Positions 37,637-50,594 of a DNA stretch of 64,000 bases are shown one piece after another. The position numbers and the translations under genes were made by a program. Origin of the DNA: Earliella scabrosa (Eukaryota; Basidiomycota; Agaricomycetes; Polyporales; Polyporaceae); contig JABYQQ010000020.1 in assembly GCA_022605405.1 (NCBI GenBank), forward strand, positions 124,001 to 188,000. The letters are read 5' to 3'. Numbering within the stretch: position 1 is the stretch's first letter; each line of letters starts with the position of its first letter. The notes beneath the pieces were generated by a model. The model did no database searches and was not told the origin of the DNA. It worked only from the letters and a program-made list of their open reading frames with translations.

Positions 37637-38868
37637 CTACGGGTCGACGCGGATGGGATCCAGCAAAGTGCCGTTACCCCGGTATGTGGGCTTATTGTCA
37701 GTGGGCGCCCTTCGGGTCTCACGCTTGACCTGTTCCTCGTCGTCAGAGTATGTCACTTCGATGACGTTGCCGTCATCATTAGCACGTTGGGTAGGTGCGG
37801 GACCATCTACATCGCAATCAGACATCGTCCGCAAGTCACTGAGGGTGAACGTACCTGCCCGAGGGTTCGTCGATGCCCGTTTGAGCATACCCGCGCTAGG
37901 CGGACCGGGGTGGAGCGCGCGCATTACGAGGCCTGGTTCCAAGTGGCGTTCAGGCTGAATCAGGCCCAGGTACTGCTCCAACCAGAGGGGGCGGTTGACA
38001 TGCGGTTCGCGGTAGATGATCCCTTGTCCAGGTAGCACCGTAAGAGTCTGTGACGGGGCAACTGACTTCGTCCAATCGTTCAACCGTTCGTCGAAGACCT
38101 GGTACGCGCACAAAGCCTTGCGGTCGTCTTGTCTCAGCCCCATAGCTTTCAGGAAAGCCGGTTGCCTCAGGACAAACCGCACAAGGCGATCATGCCGTAC
38201 ACCAATGCACGGAACAAAGCACGGTCCGACATCGTTCTATCGCCCGGTCAGCGTTCGGATTGGGTCGCATTGATTATGTGCGTTGTCGTACCTGGTGATA
38301 GACATAGACATTCACCGCGACTTTCTCCCCTCGACCGAGCGAACTCGTCGGTGCAATGCTCTGCTGAGTCCGCTGACGCCGCTCCGCCATGGTCTGCACC
38401 TGTCGTCCCGCTCCATCATTGGCTGGCAGCACCTGCCGGTCGAACTGCGGGCCTACTGCGCCGCCCTCCATGGCGGTGGCGGTCTCTCGACACCAACGGG
38501 CGAAAGCAGCGTCTTCGTATGCCGGGGGGTCCAACGTACCAATCTCCATGAGACACATGACGTGGTCTTCCGGCGTCATCTGGCGGGGATGCGGTTTCAG
38601 GTGACGCTGGCATCTCCATTCAGGACGAGCGGTGCACTAGCAGATAATGTCAGTCGCTTCGCACAGTCCAATATCCAGGGGACTACAAACTCACTATCTC
38701 CCACACAATCCCGACACTCTCTCGATTGGATCGGCCAAAGGAGAGGGCGTAAGTGTGTCTTCCCTTCCTTGCGCCGACATTGAGGCAACGATCTGCTGTG
38801 TTGCCTAGCCTGTAGCGGGTCGGCGCTCGGGCGAGAACAATGTTCTTGACTCTGATGTCGGTGACCAT
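37637..38868 (-). CDS. Element-borne hypothetical protein (372 aa)
   Basis: Three exons in coding order, 38695-38868, 38292-38636 and 37637-38236, all phase 0, with introns of 58 and 55 nt bearing clear GT/AG ends. The N-terminus has no signal peptide. Visible features are a His/Met-containing acidic start to exon 2 (MTPEDHVMCLMEIGT), an aromatic segment (EPHVNRPLWLEQYLGLIQPE) in exon 3 and an acidic-basic tail (TYSDDEEQVKRETRR). I do not recognise a domain. It shares a 936-bp intergenic region with the divergent gene at 39805, so the two may be co-expressed from one bidirectional promoter. Confidence 0.65.
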
Positions 38869-39804
38869 ATGGTAGTGAAAAGTTGAGATGGAGAGGTGCG
38901 TCGTTTTCGACGGGGTGGTGCGAAGGAATGGAGGTGGCGTGTGAATGGCGTGCGCGCGTGCGTCGAAGTCCAGGGGGCGGGAGAACGCAGGTATGCTGGC
39001 CGCGAGAACACGTACTCTAGTGAAGTGGGGAAGTGGTGTGTAGTAACAGAGGTTGGGGCAGCGAGGCGCAGGTGGCGCCACGGTGCAAGGGGTCCTGGCG
39101 GAAAGAGTCTCCGCGGCCAACGAGTTCCAGGGCTAATTTGCAGGTGCCGCGGGATGTACCCGGTAGTGATCCAACGCGGGGGCGGTTCCTCTGCGGCCGA
39201 CGGCGCCCTGTTACAAGTTGCGGTGGCGCCGACGGTCCTAGCTCGGTCTGGCATGGCGGGCTCAAGAGGCGTTTTATGGGCCGACGGTAGCATGCCCGAT
39301 GCGCTGGACAATCTCGGTCTCCGGGGACGGACGGTGTTGCTTTTGAGACCAGGGTGCACGAGGCTACCGTCCTTTCTGGCCGTCAACCGGGACGCAAAGT
39401 CATCGGCTTCCCAGATGCTTGCGTGGTGTACCCGCTCTCGGGAGCGCTCACTCACAGTTGACTGCAAGGTAGTTGCTGGTCTGAAACGTCGAGCAGGAGC
39501 GACACTATCTCGTGTGGCTCCTGAGTCGAGGATGCACCTGGGGGCAAACTGCCTACTGAGGTGCAGACGTGTCTCTGCATGTCTATCATAGGCGCGCGCA
39601 AGCGAGAAAGCCAACATGGGCGTCAGTCAGGGGCGCGCGCGCACATCCGCGCGCCAGCAGCGCTTGCACACAATCTGAACGTCAACGTTACACTTCCAAA
39701 TAGTAGGTGGCTGGTCCCAGGAGACCTCTATCTGCATTACTGATTTCATGGTATACTGCTTACTATCTAGTCATTATCGCGATACATCTCTTCTCACTTC
39801 CTCG
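38869..39804. other. Bidirectional promoter region inside the element
   Basis: Separates two divergently transcribed element genes. Open frames within it are not protein-like and do not splice to either neighbour. No repeat is seen. Confidence 0.5.
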
Positions 39805-41906
39805 ATGGCGTCGGACTCAGAGTCGGAGACAGGTACGTCAGTCAGCACCCGTACTCGGCTGCTCATGCACTATCTCACTCAAACCTAGGCACTCAGTTTT
39901 TGTATGCGCGTGCGGCAGCTTGGTCTCCCGATAACTTGTTTCTGGTCACGTCTCCGAACAGCACGTACGTGCCTCACATCATACAAGGTAAGTTCCCATT
40001 AATTCTTCACTTGTATGGTTCGACCCCTAACAGCACCTTTATCAGGATGGGTTTCAGTGTCTGTGGACTGTGAGGGATACTACGGGTCCGCGGACCCGTT
40101 GCTGTGGCCTCAGCTCTACTCGGACCGATATCCCTACTTGGCAGCCGTCCGCAAGCAGGTGGCCCCTCCGCATCCTCACGCTTGTGTCTGGACGATACCC
40201 TCCATACAAGACTTTGTCCCCCAGTCTGGACTACCCGCGCGACAGTTCGGTGTACTGCGTGCCGCCTTTATCGAGCCGATCGAACGTCTCTGCTCGCAGA
40301 TGTCGGCCCAGGTCCGCGAATACCTATTGACGCATCGTCCCTCGGAGGCGGCGTCGCTGCAGCGCCATGAGTGCGCGATGCGTCAAGCATGCTCGCGCCT
40401 CCGCCTTATGCCGGCCACATTCCGGGATCAAGTCATGCAGGTGGCCCAGTTCCGGCGTCATTGGCTACTATGCGCCGCCATCCTCGACTTCGCCACCTGT
40501 CTTCATGTGGATGAACATGAAACCATGCCGGAGGCTGGTGCAATCCGCACCGAGTTCATGGGTGCATGGTCGTCCGAACCCACGACCGTTCAACGCCTGC
40601 TTGCTGCCGGTATTCCCGTCTGGTTCGTCAGACAGCGCGCGTCTGTGCCGCATCATCCCCCAGTCTCATCCAGCACGACGTTCCTTCAGCCACCGTTCTT
40701 TGGACAATCTATTTCGACAGCAAGCAGCCCGATCTTCCGAGGTTTGGTGGGCGATCGCCACCTGGAGGTCACTTTGCGCACCGGCCAAACCTATCATGAG
40801 CTCTCGCAGGTTGTCTCAGCGACCGCGTTGCCCTGCAAACGGCCAATACCTATGGGCACATGGCACTCAGCTTCCCCGCCCTCGATGTCTGGCCCTGCTC
40901 CTGGCCGCCAAAGCCGCCCATGTATGTGTTGATTCAATATTTCAATAAACGTCACGCGTCTCCCGTACTCACGTCCTACGCAGTAGGACCACCCCGCCCG
41001 ATTGCTCGCCTGCCCGTACATCATACTCATCTTCGGGGCCGTGACAAGTTCGCGCTCATCAAACATCGGTGGATGCCTCCTCATAATCCCGCTTGGACAG
41101 ATGCCTTGTGCTCTGTCAACCGCTCCCAACCGGCGTGCCCTTCTGAACAACGATGGCCGTATTGGATACCGGAGCCCGGGCTTATGCTGGGCTCGCAGGA
41201 TACTCAGCGTCAGCGACGCTATGTCACCAATTGGGTTCGAGCGCTGCCCGTATGGCTTTACGTCCTGCGTTGGCCTCCCGACCAGCAGCCCAGAATCAGC
41301 ACGCAGACATGGAGGCTTTTCCTCAATGGGGTCCCCGACGATCCGTCATCGGCAACCAAACATGGTCAACGACACTTGGAGATCAAACATCTCTTCGGGG
41401 CGGTTCTCTCCGACGAGTATTTCAACGCCACAGAGGAAGGGGAGGTTCAATGGCATCAGTATCGCTTCTACAGTTGTCCAGACGACCTCGCTCCCTGGGT
41501 TATCTGGGAGCTGCACGAGTTGGGTTTTCGGTACGACCTCCTTGCCCTCGATCGCCACTTTCGCCGTCTGCGCTCGCCCATGGAGGAAGCCATGCGAGAG
41601 GAATATCTGAGCGAGGTATTCCCCCATCAGGGTATCCGGCAAGTCGCCTCGTTGCCTACCCGTGAAAGCTTTGGCCTTTTCTCCCCGATCCCGCAGCGCC
41701 GAGTCAACAGTCTCAACGCCCTCCGAGATGTTCTACGTGATTGGCCAGACTGCCCGCCGGCTCTCGAGGACGCTCCGATGCTCAGTGGATCCGATTCCGC
41801 CGACACAATTGAGCGCTTCGAATACGCAGTGGCGTCTTTCTACGAGCAGACCTTCTTCGCTAAAGCAGGACGGGCGCCCATACTGCCGCACTTTCTACCT
41901 CTGTGA
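39805..41906 (+). CDS. Element-borne hypothetical protein (641 aa)
   Basis: Four exons, 39805-39832, 39889-39987, 40046-40921 and 40984-41906; all phases agree. It begins MASDSESETGTQFLY with no signal peptide. The central part is helical and rich in Arg/Cys/Gln (for example RHECAMRQACSRLRLMPATF), followed by a Ser/Pro linker spanning the last intron and a Trp/Tyr-rich C-terminal domain. Proteins of this look recur in mushroom genomes as repetitive hypothetical proteins, which fits a transposon-borne gene, but I cannot name a domain. It is the gene directly upstream of the transposase, on the same strand, 258 bases apart. Confidence 0.75.
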
Positions 41907-42164
41907 TATGTATGTGCTCTGTATTCACTACAGCAAATTAATAAAATACTCAACTTACACACAAGCGATGCAGGGACGTAATCTCGCGACGCGCCTGAAC
42001 AGACGATGCCGGTGGCTGGACTCCGACTACAGTCGCGCTACGCGGCCTCGTGCAAGACAAATTGACAACGTGCAGGCCGTGCTCAAGTGAGACGCTGCTC
42101 GTATCTCCTATTCTTCTGTCTGCATCCCGTCTTCATACGTGCTAGCCCGTCATATTTCCCCACC

Positions 42165-45100
42165 ATGTCCGCTAGACGAGGGCGCGGTCGTGCTAAACCC
42201 AGATTTCAAGTGACCCGCATCCCTTCTCTCCGCACTATTTCTGAGGACATCACAACGGTGAACTACTTCGCCGTAACACCATCTGGGATACGCCTCACTG
42301 ATAGCTTTCTTGAGATCACTTCTTCGGAGGGTTCGTCCAAGAGGCGTCGTCTGGATCCGCCCGAGATCCAAGCAACAAGCTCTACCCATCCTGATGCCCC
42401 GCAGGAACAGCCCGTGCCCATGTACGGCGCGGATCTGAGGACCACGCCTCCCGAACTGCCTACCTATACTCCCAACCCGAATGTCTCTCCGAGTCTTGCC
42501 CCCGCCCTTTCCCCGATCATCGCTCCCCCTTCCCCAGCCCCCCATTCCTCGACGAGTGCGATGAGTGCTCCGACAAGTCCGGGTGTGGTGGATGCTAGCA
42601 CGATGAAGCCAGCCAAGGTCACTAGTAAGCGTTCGAAGGTGAATACCCATTCGTGTCCTCGTGATGGCTCTTTCCTGACACAGAAGCGCCAGAAAACCGC
42701 CGGAGATAAGCTGGACGAGGTGTCAAAGCACTTCGAGAGCATTCTCAAGCAATTGCTGGCACGCGAAGCTGAAAAGGACCTACCTGGAACCTGCAAGAGC
42801 TGTCACAACGCTGCCGCGTCTTTCCGCTGCCGCGAATGCACTCAGGGTCCCGTTCTATGCCGGCAATGCATGATTCAGGCCCATGTGCATCTTCCGTGGC
42901 ACTGGGTACAAGAATGGACTGGCTCATACTTCGTACGCCGCGATCTTTCAGAGATTGGCTACGTGTTCTATCTAGGGCATGGTGGCCAGCCCTGTCCCCA
43001 GTCCCCGACAATACGCTCCTCCATTGCCTTCGTAGTCACGCACACCAATGGTATACATGACGTCAAACTGGAACCATGTCACTGCTCCGGCCGGCTGTCA
43101 GTGCCCGAACAATTGCTCCAGGTTGATCTTTATCCAGGCACTTGGGAAAAACCCGGAAGCGCGTTCACGTTCGATGTGCTGGAGGACTCCCATGAAGACG
43201 CGCTGGCTTCCAAGAAGGCGGCCTACGACTATATCAAGAAGCTCAAGCGTCGCACGAACAACTCCGATGAAGACAGCGTCACGGTAAGCCATATGCTCGA
43301 CATCTGGAGACTGGCTTCAACCTGACACGACACTACATCAGGACCGATACCGGGAGTTTATGTTTGCCTGTCGAGTCTGGCGCTATCTCAAGATGTTCAA
43401 GCGAGCGGGAAGGTGTCACGGGGTACATTATCCTAATCGCGACCCCACTCTCATAACAGTGCCGTGCTTCGCCTGCCCTTGGCCCGGTGTCAATTTGCCT
43501 GAAGATTGGGAGAAAGAGAAGCCGGAACTGCGGTAAGTGCTCTTGTAGATACTATTCAGGGCGCGAAACTAATACCGCGTTGGGACTCCTGCTGTAGCTA
43601 CATCTATAGGGTATTCTTCGGGGCAGACGGTAACCACAGTCTGCAAAAGAAGACAAAGCCAGGGGACGACACAGATTACAGTCTGGTCGGGAACCACGGT
43701 TTCTTTCAGGACATCAAGAAACTGGACAACTTCCTAGAGAAGTACCCAAAGGAAAGCGCTAAAGTGGTACGTCCGCTACTTGGCTGCCCCTACGAGGTCC
43801 TAAGATAGATCCAGACTAACTGATGCGTCCAGGTGGAGACGTGTTCTGGTTTCAAGGTGACGCGATCCCAACGCACAGGAAAGTTCCGTTTCCTGGACAT
43901 CAGCGGCGTAGTGGCCGTGACGTGTATTCGCCACGGTTCCTTTGTCTCTCGCGGAGTTGTGAATCTTCCAGGTGGAGAACAGTATGTACATCCTTCCTGA
44001 GTGAGCACCGGCTCCAGACTGTGCTCCCAGACTGATGATTTCAACCTCGCCTAGATTTGCGCTGGTCGATTTGGCACTCTCCGGCGCGCTGGAGAGCGTG
44101 TCAACTCTTCTCGAGTGGATACTGACATACGACGTCGGCTGCTCGTATATCGCCAACATCTTGACACGGTGGCAGGAGTGGAAGCTACCTCCCGACCTAA
44201 TCCCGGTGGTGCAGCGCCTTCGCATTCTCTTGCCGCAGCTGCACATGTTGGCGCATCAAGAGTCTTGCCAGTGCGAATACGCTATGTGCTACAAACAAGG
44301 AACAGGTCATTCCAATGGCGAAAGCGTGGAAGCGTTGTGGGCTGAGCACAATGCCGTTGGTCTCTCTACTAGGGAGATGAACGGCGGCGCGCGCCTGGAT
44401 GCTCTCAACGATTTTTTCAACAGCTGGAACTGGCGTAAGAACGAGGGTCGCGGTACGAGATGCTTACTCATATTAGGCTCACTGTAACATACAGCTCACT
44501 GCATAACGCAAATAGGCAAGCTCTTAGCCAGGAAGCTCAAAGAGAAGCTTCCTCTCCAGGCGTCCCAGACACTTGACCTGGCTACGCTGACTAAAGAAGC
44601 CGGCCCCGTTCTGATTGGCAAATGGTCAGGCTTGGACATCGACGACGAAGCTCCTACCCCGCTCACATATCCCGAACGTAAGAAACGAAATCGCTCCAGT
44701 GTGTACGCCCTGGACGACACGCATGGTGAGTGGTTCCGCATTGCTGAGACTTTATGACTGCGCGGTTGACCAGTCATATATGCAGTGCCCAGCAAGGGAA
44801 AGGCTCTGGATGCACTTCTGAAAAAGGCTGTATCCCTATCCTCGAAATACCTAGACGAAGTCATGGGTCCAGAACCCGCGCCCAAGGTGACTCAGAAAAA
44901 ACGCAAGAAACGACCTGCAGCTGCCGTTGCGCGCAAGCGCAAAAAGCCTAGTGCCGACGAGATGCCCACTTCATTTCTACCTGTGCCTATTCCAGACACG
45001 ATCAGCATGGTTTCCACGGCGGCAGCAATGTTGGATGAAGAGCCATCAGCCAGTGGGTCGCGAGCACACATTCCAGACACAGAAACTGAGGGAAGTGCGC

Positions 45101-46685
45101 CGACTGTTACTCTGCCATCCGCCGGTACCGGCACAAGTACAGATGTACCATCACTTCCCGAACGGTACGGACAGATGCTGGTGGGCATCAAGAACGGCAT
45201 CGAGCTAGAATACGCACAGTAAGTCAACTCAGCTGAGCCCAATGATTGTTATTGACGGATATTGTTGCTGGGAAGGGCGGAACTGGGGGCTAGAGTCACT
45301 CGGCTGCGAAATTCCGCCCAAGGCCAAGGAACTAGCGACGACGGTATCGCCACTCTAGGCAGCCTTCGTCGTCACTTTCGCTCCAAACTTCAGCAATGGT
45401 ATACTGATCACGCGAATACGCTGGGACCGATCTTCGAAACCACAGGCATTCCCGAGGTCGACGAACAGGAACTGTACGAAGACGACTTGAAAGATACCAC
45501 TACTCCACAGTGCGGCCCAGAACTAGCCCCTATCCTTCTCCCTTCATCCCTCCCTGAGACGTCCTTGCTAGAAGGTCGTCTGGCTCATCTGGGAAAATGC
45601 GAGTACGAGCTTCGCGTGGGTCATGCCTATGACATCCTGTCCTCGGTTCGCATGTCCGTCCGGAAGACTGCCGCCCTCATCGCGGACAAGGACCGCAACG
45701 CTAGAGGCACTAAGGACAACCTCCGGAGCCAAGATACCATCAAGTCAGCACGAGGCCGGAGTGTATTGCTAGCGGGAATGTACAACTCCAACCTCGACCG
45801 CCTCAGCATGCTGGCTTCCATGCTGACCAGCGAGGACGATCCCATGGCCGTCCCTGGCAATCTGCGGCGCATCGATTCAACAAAAGACCTGCAGATGTCA
45901 ACCCTCACCAAACTGCGCAACTCCGGAGACAGCAAGCGCACACTGCCTTGGATCTTCCGAGTGCACGCTCCATGTGACGCCGGCGATCAAAGCTACCAGA
46001 CGTGGGAAGAAGAAAGTAAGTGCAGAGGCAAATCATGCGACGTACGAGGCCATGCTCATACAGATTTACCATTGCAGCCCTTAGGGTGGACTGGTTCCGG
46101 GCGCGTGCTGCCAAAACCAGAACAGATGAAGAGATCAATCTCCTTCTCGCGGACTCCCGAGCTACCAGACGAGGATTCCAGTTTGCCGCCAAACAGTTTA
46201 GCGGTCACGCCGTAGCTCTGGCCGCGTACCAGTCCCCCGGTGCCACGGCATACGCCCTCGAAAAAGCTGACATGTTCTCTCGCATGAGTTCGGATTGCGA
46301 GCGCCGGGTGGCCGCAGCCTATGGCAAGTATCGGGAGAAGATGAATGGGCCCACGGCCCCGTCCAAGCCAGCAGGCCAGACTGCTGCCTCCGGGCCGGGC
46401 GGGGAGGAATCCGCGTCCACCTCCAATACGGAAGCCAAGATGGCGCCGCCCAGCCGGGTTGACCGTGAGGAAGAAGACCTGCGGGAGGTGTTTCACCTGA
46501 CGCAGAGCCAGATAGAGTTGGAGGATAGTAGAGTGGATTACTCCATTGTGAGCCTTTTTTTGCCCGCCCTCTTGATCATCCGTTGCCTAACATGTTGGTA
46601 GTCCATTAGACCGTTACTCATGAAGTTCGACCCTCAGAGATGGGCGTCTTGGCTCCCCGTATTAGATGCAGTCAATCTATTGTAA
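42165..46685 (+). CDS. KDZ (Kyakuja-Dileera-Zisupton) transposase with CxC2-like cysteine cluster
   Basis: Transposase that would cut and rejoin element ends. Ten exons: 42165-43283, 43342-43532, 43598-43766, 43833-43981, 44055-44452, 44516-44725, 44786-45218, 45276-46015, 46078-46547 and 46602-46685, giving 1320 aa with every junction in phase. Domain order: basic disordered N-terminus; cysteine cluster from about residue 210 (CKSCHN, FRCREC, LCRQCM) ending GYVFYLGHGG; the KDZ core with CFACPWPGVNLPEDW, GADGNH, CIRHGSF, YDVGCSY (conserved Asp) and GHSNGESVEALWAE (conserved Glu); then a helical C-terminus with LRVGHAYDIL. A Lys/Arg-rich segment (QKKRKKRP) is a likely nuclear signal. ATG 42165 (CACCATGTC) is preferred to the in-frame 42087. 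No stop or frameshift is visible. Confidence 0.9.
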
Positions 46686-46753
46686 ATGAAGGTCATGTAA
46701 AGTATAGATACAATAGGGTAGATACGATCATGGAAAGCGTCGTCGGTGTTGCT

Positions 46754-48533
46754 CTACCGCACGGGAGGGATTGCTGGACTGGATGCACAAGGGATACGAG
46801 CTTCCTTCCACAGGGATTCATGAGTAAAGTGGACTAGGAAGTGTCGCTGTCCGGAGACCCAGCGGGGCACTTCGTGCAGGAGATCACGACCCCGGCAGAA
46901 CACCACGTCGCCGGGGGACAAACGCATACGCAAATTGAGCTGAGGAAACTCGAAGTCTGCCCCAGTAAAATCGCCGACGTATGTGATGCACGCCCAGGAC
47001 ATCGGAGGGTCTTGCTTGTCCCAGTGTCGTTTACTCCACCTATTGAAGATGACTTCTCGACCTTCCCACATCATCTTCTTGTCGACATGGGAGAACGCGC
47101 GTTGGGAGGGATAGTTCTCCAAGCGATAAGTGTAAACCTTCTCCAGGAGGCCGTACTGCAGAGGATCCAGACAGAGCAAGGAACGCGTGCAGAACGCATT
47201 TACCAGCTCCAAATCCTCCAGCAGTTTGATCGCCCCCTCGAAGCTAGCGCCGGTCTTACGTATATCGGCGCACACGACCGGTTTGTCCTTCTATGAGGTA
47301 CAGACGTGAGTTAGAAGAATGCGGACGCCGGAGGAACGCCGAACCTTGTGTCCAATGGCATGCCATAGTAATGCAACCCTGGATTGACCGGAAACGGAGA
47401 ACTCGGTCAGGTACGAGTCGTTGAAGTCATTCTTGCTCTTGGTCGTCAACGGAGCCACGTCCGCCCAGTCTAGCAGGGCGTCCTCAACCCGCAGCTACAC
47501 CGATGAACTGTTAGAATGTGATACAGCCGGGAACGGGCAGACGTACCAGAGTCTCACCTCTGAAGGCTCGAGGGAAGTGGTAAGCGAGATCGTACCCGTC
47601 GGCGCTGAGAGCACGCATAGGTCGGGACCCGTCGAACACGACCCAGTCGCCTGGAGGACGGGGAACCTTGTTCGGATCACCCTTCTTGTCGGTGGAGGCG
47701 TCCGACAGACTGAAGTGGTTGAAGACCACTACGAGTTCGACAGTGAGATAATGCAGCACACTGGAGGAAGAACGAAGGGATAGCTCACCACTATTGTCGG
47801 CCTTTTGAGCAATCTCAACGTTCTTCGTAGCACAACGCTCCACGCCGGGGATGAGCGAGGCCATCTGTTGCTTGCGAGAACGACGCTTCCACCGCCAATG
47901 TTTGCTGAGACCTCAAAAGCTTGCATCGGAGAAGCCACATCATGCGCAGAGTGCTCACCTCTGTTCCTCCAGGTCGCTTAGTGAGGTCAGGTCGCTGAGG
48001 TCGTCCCATGCAAGGTCCTCGGCACAATAGCACTTGACTCGACGTCCAGGATTCTTGAGAATGCCACCCTCAGAGGCGTCGGAAGCTTGAAGAAACATGT
48101 CCGCTAGTTGCAAGGCGTCGGCGTGTCGCGTGTCCGCTGCCCCCAGCCTAGGCATGCCAGCATGAGTTCGCGCGGGAGGACAACTGTCGTTGGCGCTTGG
48201 AGCCTTCGGAGAATGGCTACCTGCCAACGAGCCCGAGGCTGCACCATCCGACCGTGAAGACCCGCCGCCAGTAGCAACTGTGACAGACACAATAAGGAAC
48301 AGTACGACGGCAGCGACGGAGCATACGTTACCTTGGGGCAATGCCATGGGCTCGCCCGCAGACGGGCGCTTGGACCGACCCCCACGGCGAGTTCTATGGC
48401 GTCTGCGGACGCGTGGCGCATGCGGAGGAACAGAGGAGTCTGGGCGGTCAGGAAGGGGAGCTCCTACGTACTTGCGTCAGTTCGAACAAAGTTTGGAAGA
48501 GGATGACCCTGACTGACGATCGAAGCCGGTCAT
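46754..48533 (-). CDS. TET/JBP-family 2-oxoglutarate/Fe(II) dioxygenase
   Basis: Predicted DNA-base dioxygenase (5-methylcytosine oxidation is the known TET activity). Seven exons in coding order: 48518-48533, 48332-48463, 47959-48277, 47789-47904, 47547-47728, 47345-47494 and 46754-47290, in phase, 483 aa. The N-terminal region is Arg/Lys-rich (RVRRRHRTRRGG, then WKRRSRKQQ), suited to nucleus and DNA. The last exon holds the double-stranded beta-helix: HWD with Fe ligands His394 and Asp396, LLHEV with His444, and GQRHF with Arg454, which would bind 2-oxoglutarate. The two N-terminal exons are the weakest part; ATG 48347 is an alternative start. Its stop lies 68 bases from that of the transposase, tail to tail. 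KDZ-TET/JBP linkage is known in basidiomycetes. Confidence 0.82.
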
Positions 48534-48952
48534 CAACGTGGCAACGTTAATAGAAGACAACCAAATGAGGTAGAAGGTGTGCAGGCGCCGATCACCGAAG
48601 TTAATCGGGATCGTGAGAATTTATTACATGATTGGAACGCTGGCAGCGAACCTTTGGGGGAGGTGGATGTTTCCTTCGCCCGCCGACGTCACGCTAGCAC
48701 GCTCCTCCAGGGTTGAGGTACTCTTCCCGAGCAGTGCAGTGTAGCTCTCTAGAGGTCCTCTATTGAGCCGTTCCCTTCTCACTCCTACCAGGGCACCGTG
48801 AACTGCACACATACACGCTCTCTTATCCTTGGAGGACACAAGCACGTTACCGGTGAGCAGTTCAACTACATGTGTCTGCACTTGCGCGGTCTAACACAAG
48901 ACCCATTCCGCGACCCACCCCCACATGCTCCACTTCACAAGTGCGCTGGTGT

Positions 48953-50385
48953 ATGACTATGGGTCCGCACCTTGGAATACCGCCCCGAGCCGTACGGCTC
49001 CTCGATCACCGCCGACGCCTTGCCAATAACCGCCGACCTCATTCCCACCACCACGCGGCCCCTGCACCAGTCTCAGCTCTGGTCTTTTGTCATCACTTGT
49101 ATGCCCGAAGAAAATGGAGGGACGACGAGGGAATCGCACGCGGGGAAGTTGAGGTGGGCGGGGCCGGTGCCGAGATCTGGGCGGGAGGAGGGCTCTACGA
49201 GCTCAAGGACAATCTATGTATGTAAGACTCATGTACTTGTTAGTCCTTCTGCATTCCATACTTGTGTCGATTGCTCCGTCGCTGGCGAGTCGCTGTCCGG
49301 CAGGCCTAGGCGTCTGTGAGGTGGCACGTGGCGTACACCACGCGAGGCGGGCTACCGGATTCGACATGCGGGCGCTGGCTGCACTCTGTCCTCCCGCCAT
49401 CATGTCCCTAGGATATACGGTGCACGACACCGTCATCATACAGGATGGCCCCCTCGACGGCCTCCTCTTCTTGTTCGCTTACGGCGTCCCTATGCACGAA
49501 GACGGAGTTACTTGTAGGACCCGAAGCTACCTCCGGATAGTGCGTCTGCCGGCCCGCATCAACGTAAGCACGCAGCCCCTTCCCGTTGTACCCCGCTCCG
49601 TTGACGGACTCATGCCTGTAGATCCCTTTGCTCGTGCGAGGCTTCGACGGATACGACGGTGACCTGCTGAGGACGCACATCGCATTTCTCCACAGTTCGA
49701 GATTCCAGGATTTCGAACTGCCGCGGGACGTGTGGCTGGATCTTCGCGACATGCTACTGGCCTTCTGGGCTTTCTGGAGACGCGCCCCGGGGACCAGCGA
49801 CGCCATGTACGAGGCCTACGCTAGCCTGATCCGAGGGTGCATTCCGAGCAACGGCCGTCAGAGCCCCGTCATAAGTTGGACCCCCTTCCTGCACGAAGTG
49901 GCAACGTGGGCAAGGGCCGTGCTGCCCAGTGTGCGTTTCATATCTAACTCTCTTGGCGACGTGGACTAACACTAAGTCAGGCAATATTTGTCGATCGTTT
50001 CATCTCCGAGAGCGAGAAGAACACGGCGATGAAGATCATCACTGGGGACCCGGACTGCTCCGACTTTGCGGCCCAGGCTCCCGACGATCTCACCTGTGCG
50101 CCCGCTCTGATCGGGTTGCCTACTCCTCAATTTCAGGAGGAGTACGCGAAGATAGAAGAGATGCTCAAGGAGAACAAGCGCGCCCGGGACTTCTGGAGCA
50201 AGTTCCGTGGAGTGGTGGACGAGCGTCCGGATCCGCGTTACATCAAGAACGGTTTCGGGGGTGGGATCTGCACCCCGACGCAGGCTAATGCGGCCTTGGA
50301 GAAATTGCGCCGGCACGTGCAAGACGTGTGTCGGGTGGGATGGAGAGAACCGGGGGAAGACGACGCGATGGACCAAAGGGAATGA
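48953..50385 (+). CDS. Element-borne hypothetical protein (about 412 aa)
   Basis: Exons 48953-49217, 49304-49563, 49622-49930 and 49981-50385, all in phase. Exons 2-4 are well supported by codon character and splice sites. Exon 1 and the start are uncertain: an alternative start at 49216 would give a hydrophobic leader (MYVRLMYLLVLLHSIL) and a secreted product. Visible segments include a Trp-rich helix (LLAFWAFWRRAPG), a charged helix (EEYAKIEEMLKENKRARDFW) and a Cys/Gly stretch (GFGGGICTP). I do not recognise the family. It is divergent from the TET/JBP gene across a 419-bp spacer. Confidence 0.65.
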
Positions 50386-50594
50386 ACGGGCACATGGTAC
50401 TCCGGTGGTAGATTGCCGAAACATCGCTTGTATGCCAAGTAGGGCAGGAGGACACGCCGGCATTTCGTGTAGGGCGCAGCCCACGGGAGTCTATGTTATC
50501 ATACAAGACGGCGACAGCTTCTGCCCGCGACGACTCCGGACCATCACTGAGTACAGGTTCTAACCGGCAGCAAGACAGGATTACATAGGCTACA

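Noticed and set aside
47955..48347. TET/JBP gene read from ATG 48347 without the next intron, giving a hydrophobic signal-like N-terminus
   Set aside because: The hydrophobic part is spanned by a 54-nt GTAACG...CACAG intron in phase, and upstream exons give an Arg/Lys-rich start suited to a nuclear DNA enzyme. Kept only as an alternative start.
49216..49662. Secreted protein starting with a hydrophobic leader at 49216
   Set aside because: The leader lies within a GTATGT...GGCAG intron that joins a better-coding upstream exon in phase. Not excluded, but less likely.
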